64,000 bases of DNA, taken from assembly GCF_012769535.1 (NCBI RefSeq), contig NZ_CP046565.1:1874501-1938500 (forward strand). The letters are read 5' to 3'. Position 1 is the first letter of the stretch. Every line of letters begins with the position of its first letter. The DNA is from Methylococcus geothermalis (GTDB lineage Bacteria > Pseudomonadota > Gammaproteobacteria > Methylococcales > Methylococcaceae). The notes under the pieces are model-generated. The model had not been told where the DNA came from and did no database searches. It was given only the letters and a program-made list of their open reading frames with translations. Shown piece after piece: positions 1 through 8,807 of the stretch. The position numbers were made by a program, and so were the translations under genes.

Positions 1-444
1 GTTCGGCGATACCAGGTGGATGACCAACAGGATGTCCGGAGAAGACTTCTTGGTCGTCACGGCCTGCCTGCGGACGTCCTCCGGCAGCTTGGGCGCGGCA
101 TTGGACACCCGGTTCTGCACCTGCATCTGGGCGATGTCCATGTCGGTGCCGATTTCGAAGGTGATCGTGAGCTGCATCTGCCCGTCGCTGGTCGATTGCG
201 AAGACATATACAGCATGTGCTCGACACCGTTGACCTCCTGTTCGATGGGGGCGGCCACCGTCTCGGCGATCACCTTGGGGTTAGCGCCGGGATAGGTAGC
301 CGACACCACGATGGTGGGCGGCACGACTTCCGGATACTGCGCGATCGGCAACGCGAACATGGAAATGCCGCCGATCAGCACCGTGATGACGGAGAGGACG
401 ATGGCGAAGCGCGGCCGGTCGATGAAGAAATGGGCGAAGTTCAT
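1..444 (-). CDS. RND efflux pump inner-membrane transporter (N-terminal part, cut by window edge)
   Basis: The first 148 codons of an AcrB/MexB-like resistance-nodulation-division pump are visible; the rest lies beyond base 1. The translation starts MNFAHFFIDRP, followed by the first transmembrane helix and the AQYPEVVPP and YPGAN motifs typical of hydrophobe/amphiphile efflux (HAE1) pumps. Such pumps use the proton gradient to drive substrates out through a periplasmic adaptor and an outer-membrane channel. The start codon overlaps the adaptor gene's stop codon in an ATGA arrangement, so the two are translationally coupled. Substrate cannot be deduced. Confidence 0.93.
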   Translation of the reverse strand, partial: MNFAHFFIDRPRFAIVLSVITVLIGGISMFALPIAQYPEVVPPTIVVSATYPGANPKVIAETVAAPIEQEVNGVEHMLYMSSQSTSDGQMQLTITFEIGTDMDIAQMQVQNRVSNAAPKLPEDVRRQAVTTKKSSPDILLVIHLVSPN

Positions 445-1610
445 TGCGCGGCTCCGGTCGCAGACCTGTCGCCCGGCATGGCGGTGCGCGCGGCTTCAAC
501 CTGTGCGCCGGGCCGGACGAATTGGAGACCGTTGACGATCACCCAGTCTTCGGGCGACAAACCCCCCGACACGATGCGCAGGCCTTCATGCAGGCGCCCG
601 GTGGTGATGGGGCGGTAGTCCGCCCGGTTGTCGGCCGTCACGACCATCACATATTTCTTTCCCTGATCCATCGCGATCGCCCGGTCGCTGATCAGCAAGC
701 CTTGGTAGCGGCTGCCGCCGGGAACCCGGGCGCGGATGAACAGTCCGGGCTCCAGCAGTCCGTCGGGGTTGGCGACGACGCCGCGGGCGCGCACCGTGCC
801 CATGTCGGCATTGACCTGGGGATCCATGTAATCGAGGTAGCCGTGATGGGGAAAACCTTGTTCGTCCATGAGCGCCATCTCGATCGGTATCGCGTTTTTC
901 CTTTTGCCGTCGATTTCGAGGCGCCGGTATTTAAGCAGCGAGCGCTCGTCGGCGTCGAAATAGAGGTACATCGGATCGACCGAAACGATGCCGGCCAGCA
1001 CGGTGGAATCGGCAGTGACCAGGTTGCCCTCGGTGATGAGCTTGCGGGAAATGCGCCCGTCGATGGGCGAGCGAATCTGGGTGAAGTCGACGTTGAGCTG
1101 GGCCAGATCGACCGATGCCTTGGCCGATTCCACATCGGCCATGGCCTGGATCAGGCTCTGGCGGCGAGTGTCGTATTCCTCTTCCGAAATCGCCTGCTCT
1201 TTCAAAGGGCTTTCGGCGCGCTGGAGGTCGTTCTGCGCCAATTTGAGCTTCGACTTGGCCCGGGCCAGCCCGGCCTGCGCCTGCTGGAGCTGCGCGACAT
1301 AGGGCCGCGGGTCGATGACGAACAGCAAGTCGCCCCTTTTTACCCTGCTACCGTCCGTGAAGAGAATTTGCTTGAGATATCCGGAGACGCGGGCCCGGAC
1401 CTCCACGGATTCCACCGCTTGCAAACGCCCGGTGTACTCATCCGTCTCGATGATTTCGCGCTGCACCGGCTGGCTTACCTCCACCTTCGGCCCGGGTAAT
1501 CCAGGCATGCCGGTGCCGTCGCGGCCGCCGCAGGCGTCGAGCTGGAGCAGACCGACCGCGACCAGCGAATAAAGCGCGACTCTCAATCTGGGATGGATCT
1601 TGTCGTTCAT
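441..1610 (-). CDS. RND efflux periplasmic adaptor (membrane fusion protein)
   Basis: A 389-residue HlyD/MexE-type adaptor linking the inner-membrane pump to the outer-membrane channel. The N-terminus has a hydrophobic segment ending in LQLDAC, a plausible lipoprotein cleavage site. It is followed by the half-lipoyl motif (TGRLQAVESVEVRARVSGY), a long alpha-hairpin rich in Q/A/K, the second lipoyl half (IRSPIDGRIS) and a beta-barrel/membrane-proximal domain (DPMYLYFDADERSLL). The ATG at 1610 is chosen because an AGGAG sits about 12 bases upstream; an open frame extends further upstream only as an antisense artefact of the next gene. It lies between the channel gene (29-base gap) and the pump (ATGA overlap). 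Confidence 0.93.
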   Translation of the reverse strand: MNDKIHPRLRVALYSLVAVGLLQLDACGGRDGTGMPGLPGPKVEVSQPVQREIIETDEYTGRLQAVESVEVRARVSGYLKQILFTDGSRVKRGDLLFVIDPRPYVAQLQQAQAGLARAKSKLKLAQNDLQRAESPLKEQAISEEEYDTRRQSLIQAMADVESAKASVDLAQLNVDFTQIRSPIDGRISRKLITEGNLVTADSTVLAGIVSVDPMYLYFDADERSLLKYRRLEIDGKRKNAIPIEMALMDEQGFPHHGYLDYMDPQVNADMGTVRARGVVANPDGLLEPGLFIRARVPGGSRYQGLLISDRAIAMDQGKKYVMVVTADNRADYRPITTGRLHEGLRIVSGGLSPEDWVIVNGLQFVRPGAQVEAARTAMPGDRSATGAAQ

Positions 1611-1639
1611 GAAAAAACACTCCTGAATAGGGGGCCATG

Positions 1640-3202
1640 TCACCCTCCGCCGGCGAATGTCTCTGCCTCGACCGGAGCAGCTTGCCAGCCGCCGCCGAGG
1701 GCCTTGTAGAGCGAGACCAGGTCGGCCGAGACGCTGGCCTGGCTCTGCACCAAATCGCTCTCGGCCGAATACACCGCCCGTTCGGAGTCCAGCACGTTGA
1801 GGAACGAGGTGAGGCCGGAGCGGTAGCGCTCCTTCGACAGCTTGAGGGCCAGCCGGTTGGATGCGACCGCCTGCTCCAGTGCGGCCCGGCGGGCCTTTTC
1901 CTGGGCGTAGGCGACCAGGGCATCCTCGACGTCCTTCAAGGCGCCGAGCACGGCGGATTGATAGGCCAGGAAGCTCTGTTCCTGCTGGGCCTTTTTGGCG
2001 TCGATGTTGGCCCGGATCTTTCCCCAGTTGAACAGCGGGGTGGTCAAGGTACCGGCGGCCGACCAGGACTTGCTGAGGGCGGTGACGTCGGTGATCTTCA
2101 TGTTCTGGAACCCCAAGAAAGCGGCGATGTTGAACTTGGGGTAGAGATCGGCGGTGGCGATGCCGACCTGGGCGGTGGCGGCGGCGAGCTGGCGTTCGGC
2201 CCGGCGGATGTCGGGCCGGCGCCGCAGCAGTTCCGAGGGCAATTCGAGCAGGATGCGGTCGGGCGCCTCCGGCACCGGCTGTTCGGGGTCGAGCAGGGCG
2301 CGCAGGGCGCCGGGCGGTTTGCCCAGCAGCAGCTCGAGCTGGTGCTGGGCCTGCTTGCGGGCGGCTTCGTACACCGGCAGCTGGGCTTGGGTCTGGGCGG
2401 CCAGGGCTTCGGCCTGGACCGCCGCCAGCGAGTCGGACAACCCGGCCTGGTAGCGGATGCGCATGAGCCGGGCGGTTTCGAGCTGGAGCTTGAGGTTGGC
2501 CTGGCTGACGTCCAACAGGCGCTGGTCGCTGCGCATTTCGATGTAGGCGCGGGCGACGTCGCCCAGCAGGGTGACCAGGACGGCCCGGCTGTTTTCGACT
2601 TCGGCTTCCATGTTGGCTTCGGCGGCTTCGATCGAGCGGCGGATGCCGCCGAACAGGTCGACCTCCCATTGCACGTCGAAGCCGAGCTGGAAGATGTCGA
2701 TGTTGTTGCCGAAGCCGACGCCGCCGGGTTGCCCGCCGGCCCCGCTCTGGCCGGCGTTGTTGAGGCGCCGGCTCACGCTTTCCTTGTTGGACACGATCGG
2801 CAGTCCGTTCGCGATGGCGACGATGCGCTGTTCGCGGGCGGCGCGGATGCGGGTGTAGGTCTGCTTGAGGTCGAGGTTGGCGAGCATGGCTTCGCGGATC
2901 AGCCGGTTCAGCACCGGGTCGCCGAAGGCTTGCCACCAGTCCGCACCAACGGCTTCCGACCGCGCTGCCGCCGGCGGCCGGGCTTCCTGCCAGCGCTCCG
3001 GCATCACCGTGTCCGGCCGCCGGTAGTCCGGACCCACCGGCGCGCAGGCGGTAAACACCGCGCCGAGCAGGCATGCAGAGAGGCGCCGGACACGGCACGG
3101 GCCCTCGCCGCGGGTGCGCTGTCCCGTACGGACCGGCCCCGCGGATGGCGGCATGCGTTCGGGGCGCGAATTGTGATGGTCCGGCTGATTCAAGAAATTC
3201 AT
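1640..3202 (-). CDS. RND efflux outer-membrane channel lipoprotein (NodT/OprM family)
   Basis: A TolC-like outer-membrane factor of up to 520 residues. A lipobox (VFTAC) near residue 53 is followed by the family hallmark CAPVGPDYRRP. Two repeated OEP domains follow, with typical phrases such as WWQAFGDPVLNRLI, PSELLRRRPDIRRAE and LYPKFNIAAFLG. The N-terminal stretch before the lipobox is unusually long, so the true start may be the internal Met at residue 17 (about 3154). It is the first gene of the three-gene efflux operon; the promoter should lie in the AT-richer 3203-3330 gap shared with the divergent gene at 3334. A regulator gene is not visible next to it. Confidence 0.92.
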   Translation of the reverse strand: MNFLNQPDHHNSRPERMPPSAGPVRTGQRTRGEGPCRVRRLSACLLGAVFTACAPVGPDYRRPDTVMPERWQEARPPAAARSEAVGADWWQAFGDPVLNRLIREAMLANLDLKQTYTRIRAAREQRIVAIANGLPIVSNKESVSRRLNNAGQSGAGGQPGGVGFGNNIDIFQLGFDVQWEVDLFGGIRRSIEAAEANMEAEVENSRAVLVTLLGDVARAYIEMRSDQRLLDVSQANLKLQLETARLMRIRYQAGLSDSLAAVQAEALAAQTQAQLPVYEAARKQAQHQLELLLGKPPGALRALLDPEQPVPEAPDRILLELPSELLRRRPDIRRAERQLAAATAQVGIATADLYPKFNIAAFLGFQNMKITDVTALSKSWSAAGTLTTPLFNWGKIRANIDAKKAQQEQSFLAYQSAVLGALKDVEDALVAYAQEKARRAALEQAVASNRLALKLSKERYRSGLTSFLNVLDSERAVYSAESDLVQSQASVSADLVSLYKALGGGWQAAPVEAETFAGGG

Positions 3203-3333
3203 CCAGGCAATTAAAACGATCGTTTGAATCGAAAATACGAAACAAGCGTTTGGATGTCAACCGGAATATTCAGCTCAGAGCTGGGCTGCCCTTTTTTCGA
3301 CAGGATGGACGATCCGGCGGCGGTTGGCGGAAA

Positions 3334-3825
3334 ATGGCTTCAATGACTCGCACCCAATGCACATCGATCCTCCGAACCCTGCTATCGGGCCTGCCCCAGC
3401 GACCGGCCGTCGACGCATTCGGCAGCCGTATCCGCGGCGATGCGCGGCCGGACAGCGACCTCGACCTGGCTGTGCCGGTCGCGGGGTATGCCGATCCGGT
3501 GGTTCTGTGGGAACGGGCCGGCGCCCTCTCCGATGCCGCCGGTTGCCCGGTCGATCTGCGGGATCCGCGCGCGGCCTCCACCCTCCGGCGGGAATGGCTC
3601 GGTGTCCCTCAGAGCGCATGGGACGTGTTCGCCCCGTTGGCCCAGGGCGGCTGGATCGAGCCTGTTCTCGCCGATGCGCTCAAAGGCATGGTGGGATTCC
3701 GCAACATCGCCGTGGACGATGACCAGGGCCTGCAGTCGCCCATCACCGTCAGCGTCATCGAGCAACATGCGGACGAATTTCCGCAGTTCAGCCGCACGCC
3801 GCTTCTGCGCGACACGGTCGAGTGA
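3334..3825 (+). CDS. MntA-like nucleotidyltransferase fused to a degenerate HepT-like tail
   Basis: A 163-residue protein. Residues 30-45 show the minimal nucleotidyltransferase motif (GSRIRGDARPDSDLDL) of MntA antitoxins, which AMPylate the HepT toxin in type VII toxin-antitoxin pairs. From about residue 95 the sequence changes to one resembling the C-terminal half of HepT (LADALKGMVGFRN), so the two partners look fused, with the end of MntA and the start of HepT missing. The HepT catalytic RX4-6H...Y motif reads RNIAVDDD here: the His and Tyr positions are both Asp, so nuclease activity is unlikely. The ATG at 3343 is an alternative start. The stop overlaps the next gene's ATG (TGATG). Confidence 0.72.
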   Translation: MASMTRTQCTSILRTLLSGLPQRPAVDAFGSRIRGDARPDSDLDLAVPVAGYADPVVLWERAGALSDAAGCPVDLRDPRAASTLRREWLGVPQSAWDVFAPLAQGGWIEPVLADALKGMVGFRNIAVDDDQGLQSPITVSVIEQHADEFPQFSRTPLLRDTVE

Positions 3826-4484
3826 TGTGCCTCTTTCGACGTTCTTCCGCCGCGGCACTGATCGCCTGCCTGTTGCTGGGGGTAGCGTCAGCTCGGGCGG
3901 GTTCGATCCTCAGCGGACGGGTATCGGCGGTGCTGGACGGCGACTCCATCACCGTCGTGGATGCCGGACAGCGGGAAGTTCAAGTGCGGTTGGCGCAGAT
4001 CGACGCGCCGGAATACGGCCAGGCGGACTGGCAGGCGTCCAGACAATCGCTGTCCGAACTGCTGCTGGGGAAGACCGTGACCGTGGAGCGGGTGGACGCG
4101 GACCGTTACGGCCGGGTGGTGGGCCGGGTGTGGACGGATGGAGTCGATGCCAGCCTGGAGCAGGTTCGGCGCGGCATGGCCTGGGTGTACCGGCAATACG
4201 CTGCCGATCAGGCTTATTTCCGTGCCGAAGAGGGTGCACGGCAGGAAAGGCGGGGCCTGTGGTCGCAGTCTCACCCGGTTCCACCCTGGCGATTCCGCCA
4301 TCGGGGCGAAACAGGCGCCTCCCCATCACGCCGCCTTCCCTCAGAAAGCACCGCTGAATGCGGTGCCAAGCGCCGTTGCGCCGAGATGGCCTCCTGCGAG
4401 GAGGCGCGTTTCTACCTGCTGCGCTGCGGCGTCAAGAGTCTGGACCGGGACGGCGACGGCATTCCTTGTGAAGACCTCTGCTGA
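3825..4484 (+). CDS. Secreted thermonuclease-family nuclease with Excalibur domain
   Basis: A 219-residue exported protein. The N-terminal 25 residues form a classic signal peptide ending in ASARAG. A staphylococcal-nuclease-like OB fold follows: VLDGDSITV, VRLAQIDAPEYGQ (active-site Arg, Asp and Glu) and DRYGRVVGRV (second Arg). The last 30 residues contain an Excalibur calcium-binding motif, DRDGDGIPCE, often appended to extracellular nucleases. Expected activity is Ca2+-dependent DNA/RNA cleavage outside the cytoplasm. The ATG at 3825 overlaps the stop of the upstream gene; a GTG three bases earlier is an alternative. The overlap implies co-transcription with the MntA/HepT-like gene, though no functional link is evident. 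Confidence 0.88.
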   Translation: MCLFRRSSAAALIACLLLGVASARAGSILSGRVSAVLDGDSITVVDAGQREVQVRLAQIDAPEYGQADWQASRQSLSELLLGKTVTVERVDADRYGRVVGRVWTDGVDASLEQVRRGMAWVYRQYAADQAYFRAEEGARQERRGLWSQSHPVPPWRFRHRGETGASPSRRLPSESTAECGAKRRCAEMASCEEARFYLLRCGVKSLDRDGDGIPCEDLC

Positions 4485-4488
4485 AGCG

Positions 4489-5124
4489 ATGGAACTGGTT
4501 CATGCCGATGCCGCATTGCTGGTGCTTTCCAAACCCAGCGGCCTGCTCTCGGTACCGGGGCGCGGCCCTGACAAGCAGGACTGCCTGAGCGGACGGGCTC
4601 GGGCCAGGTTTCCCGACGCCCTCGTCGTGCACCGGCTCGACATGGCCACTTCGGGCCTGATGGCCATGGCGCGCGGACCGGCGGCGCAGCGCATCCTGAG
4701 CCAGGCCTTCGCCTGCCGGGAAGTGGTCAAGCGTTACGAAGCGGTGGTCCACGGCGTGCTCGGCACGCCGCCGGAAGCCGAAAACGGCTGGAGCCGCATC
4801 GATCTCCCCCTGGTCGTCGACTGGCCCCATCGGCCACTGCAAAAGATCGACCCTTTGTACGGCAAACCCAGCCTGACCCGCTGGCGCATCCTGGGCCATG
4901 AAACCGATGCCACCCGCGTCGAACTCGAACCGGTCACCGGACGCTCCCACCAGCTGCGGGTCCATCTCGCCGCCCTGGGGCATCCCATTCTCGGTGATCC
5001 GCTGTACGGGCACGAAGCGGCGAAATCCCGGGCCGGCAGGCTGCTGCTGCACGCCAAGACCCTGGGACTCGCCCATCCGGTGAGCGGCGAATGGCTCGAA
5101 TTCGAAAGCCCGGTGCCGTTTTGA
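4489..5124 (+). CDS. rluA: RluA-family pseudouridine synthase
   Basis: A 211-residue enzyme isomerising uridine to pseudouridine in structured RNA. The catalytic HRLDMATSGL motif (Asp nucleophile) lies near residue 45, and the second family motif TGRSHQLRVHLAALGHPILGD is near residue 150. There is no N-terminal S4 domain, and the length matches RluA (about 219 residues; 23S rRNA U746 and tRNA U32) better than RluC/RluD, so rluA is the preferred name, although substrate cannot be proven from sequence. It begins four bases after the nuclease stop codon. Convergent with the phospholipase gene. Confidence 0.87.
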   Translation: MELVHADAALLVLSKPSGLLSVPGRGPDKQDCLSGRARARFPDALVVHRLDMATSGLMAMARGPAAQRILSQAFACREVVKRYEAVVHGVLGTPPEAENGWSRIDLPLVVDWPHRPLQKIDPLYGKPSLTRWRILGHETDATRVELEPVTGRSHQLRVHLAALGHPILGDPLYGHEAAKSRAGRLLLHAKTLGLAHPVSGEWLEFESPVPF

Positions 5125-5195
5125 CGGGGTCCTCGTCAGGACTGACACCGGGCCTGTGAGGGACCCATGAAGAAGCTCGGCCGGCAGCCTGCGGA

Positions 5196-7295
5196 CTAGA
5201 TCAGCCCGCCCATCATGGGGTCGCTGATGCTGTCCCTGCCGGTTTCGACATGGCCGGCGAGCCGATATTCGAAGCCGGTGTCGCCTTCGACGGTGACGAT
5301 CAGGTCGTACCACCCGGAGAACAGACCGAGAAACCACTGCCTCGAGGTGCTGGCTCTGGTCTGCAGTTCAAGCGCTGTAACCATGCCGGTGTACTTGTCG
5401 AGAATGCGGACCTTGGCCTTCCCGTTTGCGAGATTGGCGATGTTCAGCGTGATGCCGTTTCTCACGCTGTCGTAGCTGGCTTTGATGTCCAGATTGGCCC
5501 GGCCGTTATGGCCGCCTTTGAACGACCGGAAGAAGCCATTCGGGCCGTAAACCGACAAGTCGTAGCCGGTCGACGCGCTCCAATTGTCGGAGAGCGACTG
5601 GTTGGTTTCGACGGTGTAGGTTCTGGGCACTTCCTGGTTGTTCCCCGAACGTACCTGGAAGACCGCGGCGGCCGTGCCCACGTTATCGAAATCGATCCGG
5701 AACGCATTGCCGCTGCGAGCTCCGTGGGCATTGAGTGCATAGGGTAGAGCGCGCGCCCGACGGACGCCGGGCTCCTGGACGGGCAGAGTCTGATTGACGG
5801 GCGGAGTCGGTACCTGTTTCGAATAGGAGTCCTTGTTCAGGTCGGTCGGCAGATAGGCGCTGGTGGCCGGCAGCCTCACCTTCCGGGCGTTGGGCCTCTT
5901 GAAATCGAAGGCGCTGGTGAGGTCGCCCACCACCGCACGCCGCCAGGGGGTGATATTGGGTTCGATCAGTTCGGGATGCTCATCCGCGAAGCGCGCCTCG
6001 ATGAAGCGGATCAAGGAGGTGTGGTCGAACACCTCCGAGTTCACCCAGCCACCCTTGCTCCATGGGGAAACGACCAGCATCGGCACGCGCATCCCCAGGC
6101 CATAAGGGGCGGACGGGGGATTCCTGGGATCGGCGGGGTTGCCCGGAAAGATTTCATTGACGGTGTCGACGGTGGACAGTCCTTGGCTGTCGTTCATCGG
6201 CGGGGTCGGCGGAACCATGTGGTCGAAGTATCCGCCTTCCTCATCGTAATTGATGATGAAGACGGTCTTGCTCCACACCTCGGGGTTGGAAACCAGAATG
6301 TCCATGATCCGGGAGATGTACCACGCCCCCCAGTTGGCCGGCCAGATCGGATGCTCGCAATAGGTCTCGGGCGCGCTGATCCAGGAAACCTGAGGCAGGT
6401 TGCCCGACATGACGTCCGCGCGGAAGTCCTCGAGCAGCATCAGCGGATCCTTGCCGTGAGCCTTGATTTCGGTTCCGGTCTTGGCGCGATCCGCCAGCGG
6501 ATCCCCGGGCTGGGCGTTCTGGTATTTGAGGAAATACAGCAGGGAGTTGTCGCCGTAGTTGCCGATGAACGGGTCGGAGGTCCAGCCCCACCAGTTGCCG
6601 TTGTACGCGTTCAAGCCGTCGCCGATATCCTGATAGACCTTCCAGGTAATGCCGGCGTCCTGCAGCCGCTCCGGATAGGTGTGCCAATCGTAGCCGGCCT
6701 CGTCGTTGAAGATCACAGGGCCGCCGCCCTGGCCGTCGTTGCCGCACCAGCCGGTCCACATGTAATAGCGGTTGGCATCGGTTCCGCCCATCAGGGAGCA
6801 ATGGTAGGCGTCGCAGATCGTAAAGGCGTCCGCCAGCGCGTAGTGGTAGGGGATGTCCTTGCGGCTCAGGTAGGTCATGGCGGCGACCCCCTTGTTCGGC
6901 ACCCACTGGTCGTGATTGCCCCAGTTCCAGGCGGCATGGGTGTTGTTCCAGCTGTGGGGCGGGTCCGGCGAGAACCACAGGCCAGCGTTTTCGACATCCG
7001 GGCGGAATGGCAGGAGATATTCCGCTCCATTGGGCTGATGCCAGACGGCCTTGCCGTTGGGGAGCATCACCGCCCTGGGGTCGTTGAAGCCACGTACGCC
7101 CCGCATCATGCCGAAATAGTGATCGAAGGAGCGGTTTTCCTGCGTCAGGATGACGATGTGCTCTACGTCCTTGATGGTGCCCGTGCGATGGTTGGCGGGA
7201 ATCTCCAAGGCACGGGCGATGCTGGTCGGCATCGCTGTAGCCATTGCGCCCGAGCCCATCAACTTGAGGAATGTACGACGATCGGTATTGCCCAT
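5196..7295 (-). CDS. plcN: Tat-exported phospholipase C, phosphocholine-specific type
   Basis: A 699-residue phosphoesterase-family enzyme. It starts with a twin-arginine signal (DRRTFLK, residues 5-11, then a hydrophobic stretch ending at ARA). The catalytic domain carries ENRSFDHYFG at residues 53-62, the hallmark of acid phosphatase/phospholipase C enzymes, with further metal-site segments (NYDEEGGYFDH). Two C-terminal DUF756 beta domains follow (about 500-690), as in Pseudomonas PlcH/PlcN. Expected role: hydrolysis of phosphatidylcholine or related lipids after folded export. The ATG at 7295 is chosen because the Tat motif must lie near the N-terminus; the open frame extends 96 bases further upstream. 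PlcN versus PlcH is not decided by sequence alone. Confidence 0.88.
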   Translation of the reverse strand: MGNTDRRTFLKLMGSGAMATAMPTSIARALEIPANHRTGTIKDVEHIVILTQENRSFDHYFGMMRGVRGFNDPRAVMLPNGKAVWHQPNGAEYLLPFRPDVENAGLWFSPDPPHSWNNTHAAWNWGNHDQWVPNKGVAAMTYLSRKDIPYHYALADAFTICDAYHCSLMGGTDANRYYMWTGWCGNDGQGGGPVIFNDEAGYDWHTYPERLQDAGITWKVYQDIGDGLNAYNGNWWGWTSDPFIGNYGDNSLLYFLKYQNAQPGDPLADRAKTGTEIKAHGKDPLMLLEDFRADVMSGNLPQVSWISAPETYCEHPIWPANWGAWYISRIMDILVSNPEVWSKTVFIINYDEEGGYFDHMVPPTPPMNDSQGLSTVDTVNEIFPGNPADPRNPPSAPYGLGMRVPMLVVSPWSKGGWVNSEVFDHTSLIRFIEARFADEHPELIEPNITPWRRAVVGDLTSAFDFKRPNARKVRLPATSAYLPTDLNKDSYSKQVPTPPVNQTLPVQEPGVRRARALPYALNAHGARSGNAFRIDFDNVGTAAAVFQVRSGNNQEVPRTYTVETNQSLSDNWSASTGYDLSVYGPNGFFRSFKGGHNGRANLDIKASYDSVRNGITLNIANLANGKAKVRILDKYTGMVTALELQTRASTSRQWFLGLFSGWYDLIVTVEGDTGFEYRLAGHVETGRDSISDPMMGGLI

Positions 7296-7638
7296 GGGTT
7301 GCCTCTGTCTAGATTTGTTATTGATCCGCGCCCACTCCCAAGCCTCATTCCGATTCGGCTGCCGAATCGTCAGGCAATATAGGCAGGCCAATTACGGGCC
7401 TGGAAAATTTTGGGCAGATGCAGGATTGTAGGTCCGCAATAATGTCAACTGTGAAACAGTCTGATTAACGATCTGTTACAGCATTTCGGTGGGGTCGACA
7501 TTCTCAACGTACCTGGGGGAGGGAGGATCGCAAGATGGCTGACGGTTTCGATGGGGAGCCGAACATTGCTGACACCACGTTGTCAGGAACAGGCCCTTAC
7601 CATGCAGCCTCTTGACAAACTCCAAGGAGACCATAGAT
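7296..7638. other. Divergent intergenic region
   Basis: About 340 bases separate the phospholipase gene and the VOC gene, which are transcribed divergently. The stretch is AT-richer than the flanking genes around 7390-7470, as expected for promoters of both genes. A strong Shine-Dalgarno AAGGAG at 7624-7629 precedes the VOC start. I see no additional gene and no convincing operator. Confidence 0.5.
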
Positions 7639-8010
7639 ATGAGCAACGTAGCGAACTGGTTCGAAATCCCGGTGAAAGACATGGCGCGTGCCAAGGTTTT
7701 TTACGGGGACGTCATGCAAACGACGTTCAAAGACGAGGAAATGGGCGGCTACCAGATGGCGATCTTCGCTTATGAAGGCCAGGCGGTCAGCGGCATGCTG
7801 ATAGCGGGCGAGCATTACGAGCCCAGCCAGACCGGCGCGGTCGTCTATCTCAACGGCGGAGCGGACTTGAGCCAGCCGCTGCAGCGCGCGGTCGAGCACG
7901 GCGGCAGCGTGCTCGTGCCGAAAACGCCGATCCATGACGGCGACTGCGGCTACTTCGCGCAATTCCTGGACAGCGAAGGCAACCGCATCGGCTTATACTC
8001 GCCGGCTTAA
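7639..8010 (+). CDS. VOC-family (glyoxalase/bleomycin-resistance-like) protein
   Basis: A 123-residue single-domain vicinal-oxygen-chelate protein: WFEIPVKDMARAKVFYGDVM at the start of the first beta-alpha-beta repeat, then GGYQMAIF and GYFAQFLDSEGNRIGLYSP closing the fold. Family members bind a metal or hydrophobic ligand and may be dioxygenases, glyoxalases or drug-binding proteins; none can be chosen here. The ATG at 7639 is supported by AAGGAG nine bases upstream, so the in-frame TTG at 7612 is rejected. It heads a plus-strand cluster with a YafY regulator, ECF sigma factor and DGPF protein, a context common for stress- or compound-responsive genes. Confidence 0.88.
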   Translation: MSNVANWFEIPVKDMARAKVFYGDVMQTTFKDEEMGGYQMAIFAYEGQAVSGMLIAGEHYEPSQTGAVVYLNGGADLSQPLQRAVEHGGSVLVPKTPIHDGDCGYFAQFLDSEGNRIGLYSPA

Positions 8011-8059
8011 ACCTTGCCGAGACGGGCGGCCGAGCGCACCTTGGCCGCCTGCCCACCCG

Positions 8060-8743
8060 ATGCGACGCGCCGACCGCCTGTTTCAGATCGTCCAAATCCT
8101 GCGCAACAAGCGCGTGGTCACCGCCAAGGCGCTGGCCGAACGGCTGGAGGTCTCCGAGCGCACGATCTACCGCGACATCCAGGATATCAGCCTGTCGGGC
8201 ATTCCCGTCGAAGGGGAGGCGGGTGTCGGCTACACCTTGCGACATGCCATCGACATACCGCCCATCATGTTCACCGCAGCAGAACTGGAGGCGCTGGCGG
8301 TCGGGGCCAGGATGGTGAAGTCATGGGGCGGAACCGAACTGGGCCATTCCGCGCAATCGGTGCTCGACAAGGTGACAGCGGTCATTCCCGCGGAGCTGAA
8401 GGCCAACATCGAGCGCAGCAAGCTGTTTTCCTTGCGCTTCGGCGAACGCGAGGACATCGATGTGACTCTCGACATCTGCCGGAAAGCCATCGATCTGAAG
8501 CGTTTCCTATACTTCGGCTATTGCCGTGCGGACGGCGAGCAAAGCCGGCGCCGCATCCGCCCTTTAGGCCTCTACTTTTGGGGAAACGTATGGTCGCTGG
8601 CCGGCTGGTGCGAACTTCGGGAGGACTTTCGCAATTTCCGGCTGGACCGCATGCAGGCGATTCTGATGGAAAACGAGTCGTTCGAAGATGGGGCCGGGCA
8701 AAGCCTGCAGGACTTCATCAAGCGGATGACCTGCAATTCGTGA
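8060..8743 (+). CDS. YafY/YobV-type helix-turn-helix transcriptional regulator with WYL domain
   Basis: A 227-residue regulator. Residues 1-60 form an HTH_11-type winged helix (MRRADRLFQIVQILR, then LAERLEVSERTIYRDIQDL-like). Residues about 130-210 are a WYL-type ligand-binding domain (IDLKRFLYFGYCRADGEQSRRRIRPLGLYFWGNVWSLAGWCELREDFRNFRLDRM). Such proteins usually control adjacent genes in response to small ligands or nucleic acids. It starts 49 bases after the VOC gene and is followed 64 bases later by the sigma factor. The ATG at 8060 is the natural N-terminus for the HTH; upstream frame is open but lacks homologous sequence. Confidence 0.87.
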   Translation: MRRADRLFQIVQILRNKRVVTAKALAERLEVSERTIYRDIQDISLSGIPVEGEAGVGYTLRHAIDIPPIMFTAAELEALAVGARMVKSWGGTELGHSAQSVLDKVTAVIPAELKANIERSKLFSLRFGEREDIDVTLDICRKAIDLKRFLYFGYCRADGEQSRRRIRPLGLYFWGNVWSLAGWCELREDFRNFRLDRMQAILMENESFEDGAGQSLQDFIKRMTCNS

Positions 8744-8807
8744 CTCCAACGCGGTTTCAGGGGGTGAGAGTGCGCGGAGAATTGCAGAATCCAAAGGCGG
8801 AATCGTG

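Noticed and set aside
441-3260. A single 939-codon open frame covering the efflux adaptor and the region opposite its neighbour
   Set aside because: Only the part from 1610 downward resembles a protein family; the upstream part is out of frame with the outer-membrane channel gene on the same strand.
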